From contig DASUXA010000102.1 of the NCBI GenBank assembly GCA_036378155.1, positions 1-60,104 of the forward strand: DNA of 60,104 bases, given 5' to 3'. The notes under the pieces were generated by a model. It did not search any database. It worked only from the letters and a program-made list of their open reading frames with translations, and was not told the origin of the DNA. The position numbers and the translations under genes were made by a program. This document shows, piece by piece, positions 8,108 to 16,900 of the stretch. This stretch comes from DASUXA01 sp036378155 (GTDB lineage Bacteria > Actinomycetota > Actinomycetes > Mycobacteriales > Micromonosporaceae). Position 1 is the first letter of the stretch. Every line of letters starts with the position of its first letter.

Positions 8108-10429
8108 TCACCTCGGGCCGACCACGACCACCCGCAGTTCGGCGGTGTACCTGGCGCCGCGAGCGTCGCGCAGCCACAGCCGGTCGATGTCCGGCAGCAT
8201 CTCGGTGATCGTCACCTGACCCGCACCAGCCTCGGCGGTCCGCCTGATCAGCTTCGCGAGCAGGTTCACCAGGGGCAGGCTCCGGAAGTCCACGGCGAGC
8301 GGCTTGCGCTCCACCGGCACCCGGACGAAACCCCGTTCCGGGATGCCGTGCTCGGCGCGCCAGCGGCGCGCCCGCGCGTACCGCCGCGCCTCGTCGTTGT
8401 CGAACGCCCAGGCGGGTTCGTCCGCGGCGAACCTCCAGGACTCGCGGGTCACGACCAGACGGTCGATGGTGACCCGAGGTCGGTGACGCGCCGCGTCGAG
8501 CGGCCGGAACGCGTCCGCGACCAGCGCGGACAGCGGCTCCCCGGCGGCGTCGAGGAACCGGTGCTCGTCGCCACGGCCGACGTGGCGCACCACGAGCGCG
8601 TCGCCGCGCCGGCGTACCTCCAGGTCCAGCACGGACAGCACGTCGGCGCCCGGCGGCGGCGCCATCGACTCCGAACCGATGCACAGGTAGGTGTAGCTGG
8701 GGAGCATGAGTTCCGTGGCGCGCGACATCCGCGAGGTCGCCACCGGCGAGTCCATCCGCGGGATGATGAACATCCGCCGATCCAGACCGCTCGCCTCGGC
8801 GGCGGCGCGCAGCCGCTCCGGCTCCGGGTGCTGCGCCGGGAACAGTTGGCTCTCCAGAGTGTTGCTGGCGCAGTGGAGTTCGCCCAGCACGAAGTCCACG
8901 TCGCCCCGGTCCAGCGCGTCGGCGTCGTCGGCGGAGAGCATGATGTCCGGGGAGTGCCATTGCGCGCCGCTCCACCGGGGCGGCTCGGTGGCGAACTCCT
9001 CCGCCACCCGTTCGGCGATCGCGTCGGCGGCGACCTGGTGCCGGCGCATGCGGTCGAGCGCGTCCGAGGGCAGATCGAGGACCCGCTGCCAGCGCCGCTG
9101 GAACTCGACCACCACCTCGTCGACGATCTCCGACCGCAGTCCGGCGCCGTCGGTACGGCCGATCTCCGGCATCACCGCGGTCAGCAGTTGCAGCAGCGGC
9201 ATGCTGTCGTTCCCGCTGAGCGCCAGTTCCCGATCGAGCATCTGCCGCGCCTTGGCCTCGTACCGGTCGCCGATGGCGTTGGCGAGCCACACCGCGCTGT
9301 CCAGTACCAGCCCGAGCGGCGGCGCCAGTCGGTCGGTGACGCCGCGTCCCAGCCGGACGTCGACCGCGCGGATGGTGTCCTCGTACACCAGGGTCCGCCC
9401 GGCGTACGTGACACCCGACCGGCGCGTCGACGCGTTCCCGGTGAGCCGCTCGAACGTCTCGCCGAGCGCCCGGCTCGCCGCCAGCAGCCGGTCCGGGTCG
9501 CCGGCGGCCGCCGATACCGCGTCGCGCGCCCGGACGATCTCGTCCAGCGGCACGCGGGCGCGCGCCCGCACGCCCGGGTCGGCGATCGCGTCGATCCGCT
9601 CCGCCAGTTCCCGTTCCGGGAAGGTCACCATCGCGCCGGTCAGATCGATGCGTACCGCGCCCCACTCGCGCAGTCGCAGCAGCGCGGCGACGGTCGCCGG
9701 GTCCGGCGGGTCGCCGGCGATGTCGCGCACGGTGCGGCGTCCGTCGCACTGCCCGAGTACCCGTGCCTCGGCAACCGACAGCGTCAGCGGCTTGCGGAAC
9801 GGCAGCCGGACCACCCGCCCGCTGACCGTCGCGGACGGCGCGACGCGGGGGCGCAACCACGGCCAGACCTCGGCACGGGACGCGATCACGTCGGCGATCG
9901 CGCTGATCGCCCAGTCCTCGAAGTACGTGGTGCGTCGGCACACCAGGTCGGGACCGGGAACCACGCGCACCCCGGCGTCGTCGGTCTCGAACCGTGCCCA
10001 GCCGATCGGACCGAAGAAGCCGACCGAGTCGTTCTTCAGGCAGTACCGCTGCAGATAGGTGGCGATCGCCAGCTCGTGGTTGCGTCCCCGGCTGTTGCGG
10101 CGCTCGCCCGCCACCACCTTGTCCAGGCAGTCCGGGATGAGCCCCGGGTTCTGCCAGGTGACCGCCTCGCGGAAGGTCGGTTCGGCGGCGGTACGCCGGA
10201 CGGCGGCGGACAGCCGGTCGGTGGCGGCGGCGTACGCCTTCGCGTACTGCTCGCGGGTGACCGGCTGGGTGTCGTCCCACTGGTCCGCCGCCGTGGCGAG
10301 CTCGTCGTCGCAGATGTCGAGGAACCGCTCGGCCGGAAAGCCCGCGCCCCGCAGAGCCGCGTCGGGCCACAGTGACCACCTGGTCCGGCCCAGCGGTACA
10401 TGGGAGTCCGTCACCGGTACCGCCGTCAT
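8108..10429 (-). CDS. LanB-type lantibiotic dehydratase (glutamylation domain only), possible peptide aminoacyl-tRNA ligase
   Basis: The protein has 773 residues and matches the Lant_dehydr_N superfamily. The block KNDSVGFFGPIGWARF near residue 134 is typical of actinobacterial members. LanB enzymes use glutamyl-tRNA to activate Ser/Thr of a precursor peptide. Here the protein ends in the glutamylation domain: no SpaB_C-like elimination domain is fused or encoded in the window. That leaves two family-based options: one half of a split LanB, or a 'small LanB' peptide aminoacyl-tRNA ligase (PEARL) that adds an amino acid to a scaffold peptide. It is the second gene of a Rieske-LanB operon driven by a cluster-type promoter at 11.6 kb. 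The natural substrate candidate is the 34-residue peptide at 12.7 kb. The family call is solid; the function is inference. Confidence 0.8.
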   Translation of the reverse strand: MTAVPVTDSHVPLGRTRWSLWPDAALRGAGFPAERFLDICDDELATAADQWDDTQPVTREQYAKAYAAATDRLSAAVRRTAAEPTFREAVTWQNPGLIPDCLDKVVAGERRNSRGRNHELAIATYLQRYCLKNDSVGFFGPIGWARFETDDAGVRVVPGPDLVCRRTTYFEDWAISAIADVIASRAEVWPWLRPRVAPSATVSGRVVRLPFRKPLTLSVAEARVLGQCDGRRTVRDIAGDPPDPATVAALLRLREWGAVRIDLTGAMVTFPERELAERIDAIADPGVRARARVPLDEIVRARDAVSAAAGDPDRLLAASRALGETFERLTGNASTRRSGVTYAGRTLVYEDTIRAVDVRLGRGVTDRLAPPLGLVLDSAVWLANAIGDRYEAKARQMLDRELALSGNDSMPLLQLLTAVMPEIGRTDGAGLRSEIVDEVVVEFQRRWQRVLDLPSDALDRMRRHQVAADAIAERVAEEFATEPPRWSGAQWHSPDIMLSADDADALDRGDVDFVLGELHCASNTLESQLFPAQHPEPERLRAAAEASGLDRRMFIIPRMDSPVATSRMSRATELMLPSYTYLCIGSESMAPPPGADVLSVLDLEVRRRGDALVVRHVGRGDEHRFLDAAGEPLSALVADAFRPLDAARHRPRVTIDRLVVTRESWRFAADEPAWAFDNDEARRYARARRWRAEHGIPERGFVRVPVERKPLAVDFRSLPLVNLLAKLIRRTAEAGAGQVTITEMLPDIDRLWLRDARGARYTAELRVVVVGPR

Positions 10430-10526
10430 CAGGTCATGGTGGCCGATGTCCCGCCCCGGCAGCGCTTCCCCACTTCCGGGGACACCGAACGGCTGAGCAG
10501 CACCGGCTCCGGCGTGACCTCGCTGT

Positions 10527-11057
10527 TCAGAGCGCCACCCATATGTACCCGTCGATCTCGCGAGCGTCGACGAGACGCGCCGGGGGTCCGTGTGGGATGT
10601 TGACGCAGCGACCGTCGGCGTTGAAGCGGTACCCGTGGCGCGGGCACTCCACGGTGTCGCGGACGAGTCGCGCGTCCGCCATCAGGTACCTGCGGTGCGG
10701 GCACCGGGCGTCCAACGCCACCAGGCGACCGCGTCTGGTCCGCCAGAGCAGCACGGTGCGGTCCTCGTCGTCGCCCGGCACCTGCCACGGCAGCAGCCGG
10801 CGACCGACGGCGGCGCTGCTGGCGGTACGCACCCAGACCTTGCCGAGCAGGGTCCGGGAGGTGACGGCGTCGCATCCGTCGCGGCGTTCGGCGGCGGGCG
10901 TCGGTGCACGCCCGTGCCCGGCGGCGGGCGTCGCGGGGGCGGCGACGGTGGCGTCCTCGGCGTCGGGCGGCGGACCGGGGCGACCGCGCGACCGGTCCAT
11001 CAACGCGGTGATCCGCGCGAGCCCCATCTTTCGCCAACGATGCCGGAACATTGTCAC
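10527..11057 (-). CDS. Rieske [2Fe-2S] protein
   Basis: A protein of 176 residues whose C-terminal half is a Rieske domain: CPH near residue 120 and CPRHGYRF near residue 140 give the Cys-X-His ... Cys-X2-His cluster ligands. The first ~70 residues are polar and Pro/Ala-rich with no recognised domain. There is no mononuclear-iron catalytic domain, so it looks like a Rieske ferredoxin or an oxygenase N-terminal fragment, not a complete ring-hydroxylating oxygenase. Start is uncertain: GTG at 11057 or ATG at 11051. It precedes the LanB-like gene by 97 bases in the same orientation and shares its promoter. Its redox partner is not evident; the P450 or the LanB pathway are possibilities. Confidence 0.82.
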   Translation of the reverse strand: MTMFRHRWRKMGLARITALMDRSRGRPGPPPDAEDATVAAPATPAAGHGRAPTPAAERRDGCDAVTSRTLLGKVWVRTASSAAVGRRLLPWQVPGDDEDRTVLLWRTRRGRLVALDARCPHRRYLMADARLVRDTVECPRHGYRFNADGRCVNIPHGPPARLVDAREIDGYIWVAL

Positions 11058-11563
11058 GAATTCCCCGGCGTCACCGTGCGCGCCACGCGCGCCGTGCGGT
11101 CCGCCGTGCGTGTCGGGTGCGGGAACCGGGTGGTCGACCCACGGGCGAGGACCGGGCGGGGGTACTCGCCGAAGCGGACAGATGCCCAGCCGAATACCAG
11201 TCGGGTCCTAATCGGACACGGACCGGACAGTTGTCGTCCGGGATTCGCATACGCGCGCCGGTACGGCGTCCGACGCGATGTCCGGACACTTCTGCGAAAC
11301 GCGTCGATGGTATCGCCGAATCGTTCCGCGCGCCCGGCATCCGGGGGTGCCGGCGCGAACCGCGGACGGCGCGGGGAGAAGAAGTCCGTCGCGCTATCAC
11401 GATCAATCTTCGCTCCGGCCGGCTCATTGTGCGGGACGGTCGTCCAACAGCGCGGGAATGCGATCGGAGAGGCGGCGCGCAGGGATACCCGACGCAACGA
11501 TCGCAATTCATGGTCATCAACTGAGCGGCCGTATCAGCAGACCAGCTGACATCCATACCGACG
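11058..11563 (-). other. Long untranslated leader of the Rieske-LanB operon
   Basis: About 500 bases separate the predicted transcription start (about 11556) from the Rieske start codon. G/C content and third-position bias drop here compared with neighbours. An ATG falls within 8 bases of the -10 box and opens a frame on the minus strand, but its third-position composition is not coding-like and it runs on into arginine-rich nonsense, so I do not call it a gene. I see no recognisable riboswitch. The leader may hold structure or a short peptide that I cannot prove. Confidence 0.35.
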
Positions 11564-11611
11564 AAGCTACCGGCGCGGTCGGACGGCGGTGGTGTCACAT
11601 GAAGGAGGGAT
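11564..11611 (-). promoter_or_regulatory. Cluster-type promoter for the Rieske-LanB operon
   Basis: Read on the minus strand: ATCCC, 8 bases, GTGAC (11611-11594), then 24 bases, then TAGCTT (11569-11564). The same dyad, spacing and -10 recur at other promoters of this locus. This ties the LanB arm to the NRPS genes in regulation. Confidence 0.7.
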
Positions 11612-11631
11612 AGCGGCGGCGGTACCGCGAC

Positions 11632-11661
11632 GCTGCCGGCGCCGCTCGCGGCGCCGGCAGC
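11632..11661 (-). terminator. Terminator hairpin after the SDR gene
   Basis: Perfect 13-bp inverted repeat (11632-11644 with 11649-11661) around a CTCG loop, starting 12 bases after the SDR stop. Stem is almost all G/C. Confidence 0.75.
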
Positions 11662-11673
11662 GGGTGGGGCGGA

Positions 11674-12498
11674 TCAGCAGTCCACCGGCGTCCGGCCGCG
11701 GTACAACCGTCCCGTCGGACCGTCGTCGGGCAGCATCGCCAGCCAGACCGGCGTGTCCGCCGACGCGGCGAGGCGCTTCGAGTCGTGGCTGTCCCACGCG
11801 TCGTCGTCGGTCAGCTCGGGGCAGCACGCGTTGACCAGGACGCCGTCCTCGGCGAGCTCCTCGGCGAGCACGCGGGTCAGCGAGCCGACCATGCCGGTCG
11901 ATACCCGGTACACCGCCAGACTCCGCCCGATCGGGGCGCGGGTACCGAGTCCACTACAGATGTTGACGATCCGACCGTATCGACAGGCGCGCATCAGCGG
12001 CGCCACCGCCTGGGTGAGCCGCCAGGTACCGAGAAGGTTCTTCTCCAACGTGCGACGAACGAGATCAAGGTCTACTGTGGCGGCGTCTCCGTCGTCGTCG
12101 ATGGGTACGGCCGCGTTGTTCACCAGCACGTCACAGCGCCCAAGCCGCTGGTCCAGCCAGGACGTCAGGCGCTCGACGCTGGCCGGGTCGGTGGTGTCGA
12201 GCTGTCGTACCGCCACCCGACCGTCGAGGTTGCCCAGCAGGTCGATCGCGAACCGACCGCTGTCCACCGATCGGCACGCGAGCACCACGCGCATGCCCCG
12301 CTCGGCGAGCATCCGTACGATCTGCAGCCCGAGTCCACGGCTGCCGGCGGTGACGAGCGCGACCCGCCCGTCGGCCGGTCCGGGTGCCGACCGCCTCGGT
12401 GCGGTCGAGGCGCGCGGGGCGTCGATGTCACGTACCGCGCTCAGTTCGAAACCGCCCCGGTTGCCCGTGACCAGGGCGTCGTACTCAACCCCGCCCAC
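11674..12498 (-). CDS. Short-chain dehydrogenase/reductase with altered active site
   Basis: 274 residues with a Rossmann fold: cofactor loop TAGSRGLG near residue 49 (replacing TGxxxGxG), LDTTDP, and LVNNAA. The usual catalytic Ser is present in VNICSG. The Tyr is present in AVYRVST near residue 197, but the Lys of the YxxxK motif is replaced by Thr. Loss of this Lys normally cripples proton transfer, so the protein may bind NAD(P) without classical reductase activity, or act differently. About 48 N-terminal residues precede the fold. Start is a GTG with a distant GAGAGGA. It lies 166 bases downstream of the 34-residue peptide gene, in the same orientation, and probably shares its promoter. 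Confidence 0.8.
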   Translation of the reverse strand: MGGVEYDALVTGNRGGFELSAVRDIDAPRASTAPRRSAPGPADGRVALVTAGSRGLGLQIVRMLAERGMRVVLACRSVDSGRFAIDLLGNLDGRVAVRQLDTTDPASVERLTSWLDQRLGRCDVLVNNAAVPIDDDGDAATVDLDLVRRTLEKNLLGTWRLTQAVAPLMRACRYGRIVNICSGLGTRAPIGRSLAVYRVSTGMVGSLTRVLAEELAEDGVLVNACCPELTDDDAWDSHDSKRLAASADTPVWLAMLPDDGPTGRLYRGRTPVDC

Positions 12499-12664
12499 GA
12501 CGGATTCATCCTCTCGTCAGGCTGCCCGGTCGCGTCACCGCCGCGCACGCCGCAGCGTCGTCCGACCGTGGCCGGCTCCACTGTCAAGGTTAGATGGTTG
12601 TCACTTCGATGCCTCGACCCGCGCAGCGCGTCGGCGTATCGTCCCCGGTACGCCGCTGCTCCAG

Positions 12665-12769
12665 TCAGTCGGTGAGACCGGCGTGGATTCTCTGCCCGAA
12701 GTTGTCCGACAGGTAACCCCAGCGCAGTTCGTCCAGATTGGAGTTATCGACGAGGTCTTCGATCGACAT
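12665..12769 (-). CDS. 34-residue acidic peptide, candidate RiPP precursor or scaffold peptide
   Basis: A short reading frame starts MSIEDLVDNSNLDELRW and ends in AGLTD-stop; no Cys, one Trp (residue 17), four Leu-Asp or Asp-Leu type pairs, net acidic. Upstream on the coding strand are AGG and TTGGAAC immediately before the ATG, a weak ribosome site. A cluster-type promoter lies about 90 bases upstream. NLDEL resembles the FNLD-type recognition element of LanB leader peptides, but the core is not obvious. I do not recognise the family. The context (own promoter, SDR downstream, LanB-like enzyme nearby) supports a real peptide gene; the role as LanB/PEARL substrate is inference. Confidence 0.55.
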   Translation of the reverse strand: MSIEDLVDNSNLDELRWGYLSDNFGQRIHAGLTD

Positions 12770-12857
12770 GTTCCAAACCTGCCTTGTTCCAGGGTTACGC
12801 GTGCGCTCATCCTGGAGCGCTCCACCGAGCCGGACACGTCCCCGATTGGGGCTACCC

Positions 12858-12936
12858 CTTGTAGTCGGCGACGTCCTTGTCCCTCGGTGTCCCCTAAAGC
12901 GGGGACCGGTGGGTGCGGGACACCGGCTGCTAGCGT
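12858..12936. promoter_or_regulatory. Divergent cluster promoter: peptide-SDR (left) and LuxR regulator (right)
   Basis: The dyad GTCCC-N8-GGGAC occupies 12889-12906. To the right, 24 bases lead to TAGCGT (12931-12936), facing the regulator gene. To the left, 25 bases lead to TACAAG on the minus strand (12863-12858), facing the peptide gene. The intergenic region 12770-13102 (333 bases) otherwise holds only a ~160-base leader before the regulator. An ATG 5 bases after TAGCGT opens a 21-codon frame of low coding quality. Confidence 0.7.
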
Positions 12937-13102
12937 CGCCAATGGTCATATGCAGTTCCATTTATCAGTGCTATTCGAATGCCTTGCCGAATTGCGATGC
13001 GGAGTGATGTCGGTCAACGTATGGTGAGAGGAGGTCAAGTCCCCAGCCGTCGGTCAAACGGCATGACGTAGATATTGGTGCAGACTCGATTGCGGGTGCA
13101 TT

Positions 13103-13750
13103 GTGATCCGGGCGGATATTCTTGTCAGTTCACCTATCTTCCTCGTCGGCCTCGTCCAAATTCTGACCAATGCTGGGATCAAAGTCGTCGCGGCGCGGAC
13201 GTCGCCGGACGAAGAGCCGTCCTGGCTCGCCGACGCCGTACTGATCGACGTCGACGCTCTGTCACCACGTGACCACCTTGCGCAGATCAGCGACGCCGCC
13301 AAGTGCACCGCGGTGCTCGTGCTCAACAACGACGCGACCGACAGCGCGACCTACCTCCGGGCGGGCGCGGCGGGCGTGATCAGCAAGCGCGAGTCGGGCG
13401 AGCGGCTGGTCGGCGCCGTACGCGCGGTCGCCTCCGGGGCGCGGGTGTACCCCGGCGACTGCGGCGGCCCGCCCGTCGTCGAGCGGACGGAGATGTCCAA
13501 CTACCACCTGTCCGAGCGTGAGGAGCAGGTGCTGCGCCAGATTTCGTGGGGGCTGACCCACGGGCAGATCGCCACCCGGCTCGGGATCAGTCCGCACACC
13601 GTCGACACGTACGTCAAGCGCATCCGAGCCAAGCTCGGCGTGGGCAACAAGGCGGAACTCACGCGCGCCGCCCTGCTCGGTCGGCTGATCGGCGAGGTAC
13701 CTCCCCGTCCGTACGCCGCCGGCGCGGAGCCGGTCGACCCGGCAGCGTGA
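13103..13750 (+). CDS. LuxR/NarL-family regulator with atypical receiver domain
   Basis: 215 residues. The C-terminal helix-turn-helix is clear: LSEREEQVLRQISWGLTHGQ, IATRLGISPHTVDTYVKRI and LGVGNKAEL (about residues 135-195). The N-terminal half has a receiver fold with the phospho-acceptor-like Asp in VLIDVDAL and a Lys in ISKRES. The acidic pair that binds Mg at the start of canonical receivers is replaced by Ser-Ser (ILVSSPIFL). It is therefore likely to work without phosphorylation. No sensor kinase is adjacent. It is the only regulator gene in the 52-kb locus, and its promoter carries the shared dyad, so it is the best candidate to control the regulon, including itself. Start GTG at 13103 lacks a strong ribosome site. 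Confidence 0.88.
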   Translation: MIRADILVSSPIFLVGLVQILTNAGIKVVAARTSPDEEPSWLADAVLIDVDALSPRDHLAQISDAAKCTAVLVLNNDATDSATYLRAGAAGVISKRESGERLVGAVRAVASGARVYPGDCGGPPVVERTEMSNYHLSEREEQVLRQISWGLTHGQIATRLGISPHTVDTYVKRIRAKLGVGNKAELTRAALLGRLIGEVPPRPYAAGAEPVDPAA

Positions 13751-13794
13751 GGCAGCCGCTCTCGACCACTCAGCCCTGACATACCGGCCAACCC

Positions 13795-13829
13795 ACTTCC
13801 GGCTCGACGTTCCACGTCGAGCCGGAAGT
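13795..13829. terminator. Bidirectional terminator between regulator and NRPS
   Basis: A perfect 16-bp inverted repeat (13795-13810 with 13814-13829) with a TCC loop, followed by CGTTTCC. It lies between the convergent regulator (stop 13750) and the first NRPS (stop 13967). The remainder of 13751-13966 shows nothing else. Confidence 0.88.
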
Positions 13830-13966
13830 CGTTTCCGTCGCCCGACGCCCGCCTCCGCCCGCTCACCGTCCGGCGACGAGCCGCGCGCCGCGCCGCGCCG
13901 CCGAGCCGGTCGGACCCGGCGCAAGCGATCGACGCGGCGCGCGGTCGCAGTGTCGGAACGTCGGCG

Positions 13967-16900
13967 TCACGAGGTGGCGACGTCGGTGGATACCCGGTCC
14001 AGCGCCAGCCCCAGCTCGCCGACGAGGTCCTCCACGGACCGTCCGGGCTGCGCCACCACCGCCCGCAACAACGTCAGATACTGCTCCAGCATGCGGCGCA
14101 CGGTCGTCGCGTCGAACAGGTCCACGTTGTACTCCATCAGCACCGTGATGCTGCCGACCGGATCCTCCGACAACACCTCGTCGGCGTCGCGCATCCGCTG
14201 CTCGGCGTCCGGGATGATCACCGCGTTCAGGTCGAACTTCGCCGACGCGTTGTGCGCGTCGAGCACCTCCACGTTCACCCCGGGCAGGCGCAGCGCCGGC
14301 ATCGGAGTGTCCAGGAAGCTGAACATCACCTGGAACAGCGGCATGTGGCTCAACGTCCGCGCCGGGCGCAGGCGTTCGACCAGCTTCTCGAACGGCATGT
14401 CCTGGTGGGCGTACGCGTCCAGGCAGGTGTCGCGCACCCGGTTGAGCAGGTCCAGGAACGACGGGTCGCCGGACAGGTCGGTACGCAGCAGCACCGTGTT
14501 GATCATCATGCCGAGCAGGTTCTCCAGCTCCGGTCGCCGCCGGTTGGCGATGCCCGCCCCGAGCACGATGTCCTGCTGGCGGCTGTGCCCGTACAGCAGC
14601 GTCACGAACGTCGCGAACATCGTCATGAACAGGGTGGCGTCGTGGTCGCGCCCGAAGCCGCGCAGCTCGCGCGCGAGTTCGCGGTCGATGGTCAGAACCT
14701 CCTGACCGCCCCGGGAACCCAGCACCCTGGGTCGCGGTCGGTCGGTCGGCAGCGCGAGAAGCTGCGGCGCGCCGGCGAGCTGCCGGCACCAGTACCCCGC
14801 CAGCGCCTCGAGCCGTTCGCCCTGGATCACGCGCCGCTGCCAGACCGCGAAGTCGGCGTACTGGATGGGCAGCTCGGGCAGGCGCGGCTCGCGACCCGTG
14901 GCGTGCGCCTCGTACAACTCCAGGAAGTCGCGCAGGAACACGCCCTGCGCCCAGCCGTCGTGGATCAGGTGGTGCTCCACCATCATCAGCACGTACTCGT
15001 CGTCCGCGAGGCGTACCAGGGTGACCCGCAGCAACGGACCGTTCGCCAGGTCGAACGGCTGTTGACCGGCGGTCACGACGTACTCCCGCAGCCACGCGTC
15101 GCGCTCGTCGTCGGGCAGCCCCCGCCGGTCGACCATCGCCACCGGGATGCCGCGCGGCTCGTGGACGCACTGCACCGGCTCCCCGTCGATGTCCGGGAAC
15201 GTGGTGCGCAGGATCTCGTGCCGTACCTCGAGGTCGGCCAACGCCCGGGTGACCGTGTCCAGGTCGACGTGTCCGCGCAGGCGCAGCGCGCGGGGCACGT
15301 TGTAGTTGGCGCTGCCCGGTTCGAACTGCTGCAGGAACCAGATCCGCTCCTGCACGAACGACAACGGCAACGGCTGGTCGCGCGGGGCGCGCGGGATCGG
15401 CGCGGACTGCGCCTTCGGGGCGTCGCGCAGCCGCACCGCGAGCGCGGCCAGGGTCGGCGACTCGAACACGGCGCGCAGCGGCAGGTCCACGCCGAGCGTG
15501 TCGTTCACCCGCGCGAGCACCTTGGTGGCGAGCAGCGAGTGGCCGCCCAGCGCGAAGAAGTCGTCGTGCCGGCGTACCTCCGACAGCCCGAGCACGTCGC
15601 GCCAGATCGCCGCGAGCGCGTGCTCCTCCGGCGTCTTCGGCAACTCCCCCAGCCCGTCGGGCTCGTCGGGTACCGACTCCGGCGTGGGCAACGCGGCGTA
15701 GTCGATCTTTCCGTTCGGGGTGCGGGGCAGGGCGGGCAGGGTCACGTACCCCACCGGCACCATGTATCCCGGCAGCACGGCGCGCAGCGACGCGCGCAGT
15801 TCCTCGACCGGGGTCGCCACCGCTCCGGACGGCGACACGTACGCCAGCAGTTGACCGCGTCGGCTGTGCGGTACCACCGCGGCGTCGGCGACGCCGGGCA
15901 GCCGGCGCAGCGCCGCCTCGACCTCGCCCAGCTCCACCCGGTACCCGTTGAGCTTCACCTGCCGGTCGGCGCGCGCCACGAACACCAGCGAGCCGTCCGG
16001 CAGGTACCGGGCGAGGTCGCCGGTCCGGTACAGCCGCCCGCCCGCCGGTCCGAACGGGTCCGCCACGAACCGCTCGGCGGTCAGACCCGGACGGTTCAGG
16101 TAGCCGCGCGCCAACCCGGCTCCGCCGAGGTACAGCTCGCCCACCACCCCGACGGGTACCGGCTGGCACTCGTCGTCGAGCACGTACGCCCGCACGTTGG
16201 CGACCGGTCGACCGATCGGCACGCTGCCGGTCACCTGGACACCGGTCCCGTCGACGGCGGTCCCGTCGGGGCCGGTCTCGTCCTCGCCGGTCAGGTCGTG
16301 CGCGGTGGCGACGATGGTCGCCTCGGTCGGACCGTACGTGTTGACCAGCCGCACCCGGCTGCCCACCCGCTCCCGCCACGCGGCGACCCGCTCCGGCGAC
16401 GCGCTCTCCCCGCCGATGATCACCAGCCGCAGCGAGTCGGGCAGGCTGGCGGCACCGTTCGTCAGCCCGACCACGAGGTCGTGCCAGAACGCGGTGGGCA
16501 GGTCGAGCACCGTCACCGCCGCCGCCGCGCAGGCGTCCAGGAACGCGTCCGGGCCGGCGAGCATCCGGTCGGTACGCAGCACCAGGCAGGCGCCGGTGGT
16601 CAGGGCGGGATAGATCTCCTCCGCGCTCGCGTCGAATCCGATCGAGGCGAACTGCAGCACCCGGTCGTCGGGTCCGATGCCGTACCACCGCGCCGCGTGC
16701 GCGGTGTAGTTGGCGAGGGCGCGGTGGGACACCTCGACGCCCTTCGGGGTACCCGTCGAACCGGACGTGTAGATGACGTACGCGGCGCCGTCCGGCGCAG
16801 CCCACGACTCGCCGTCGGCCCGGGTCGGAGCCGTCGCCGGGTACCGCTCGACCTGCGACCACTGCGCGTCGAGCAGCGTCACCGGTACGTCCGCGTCCGG

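Noticed and set aside
11071..11598. Minus-strand frame beginning MDVSWSADTAAQL near the Rieske promoter
   Set aside because: The start is suggestively placed for a leaderless message, but third-position GC is low and the tail is arginine-rich nonsense. Kept only as a question about the leader.
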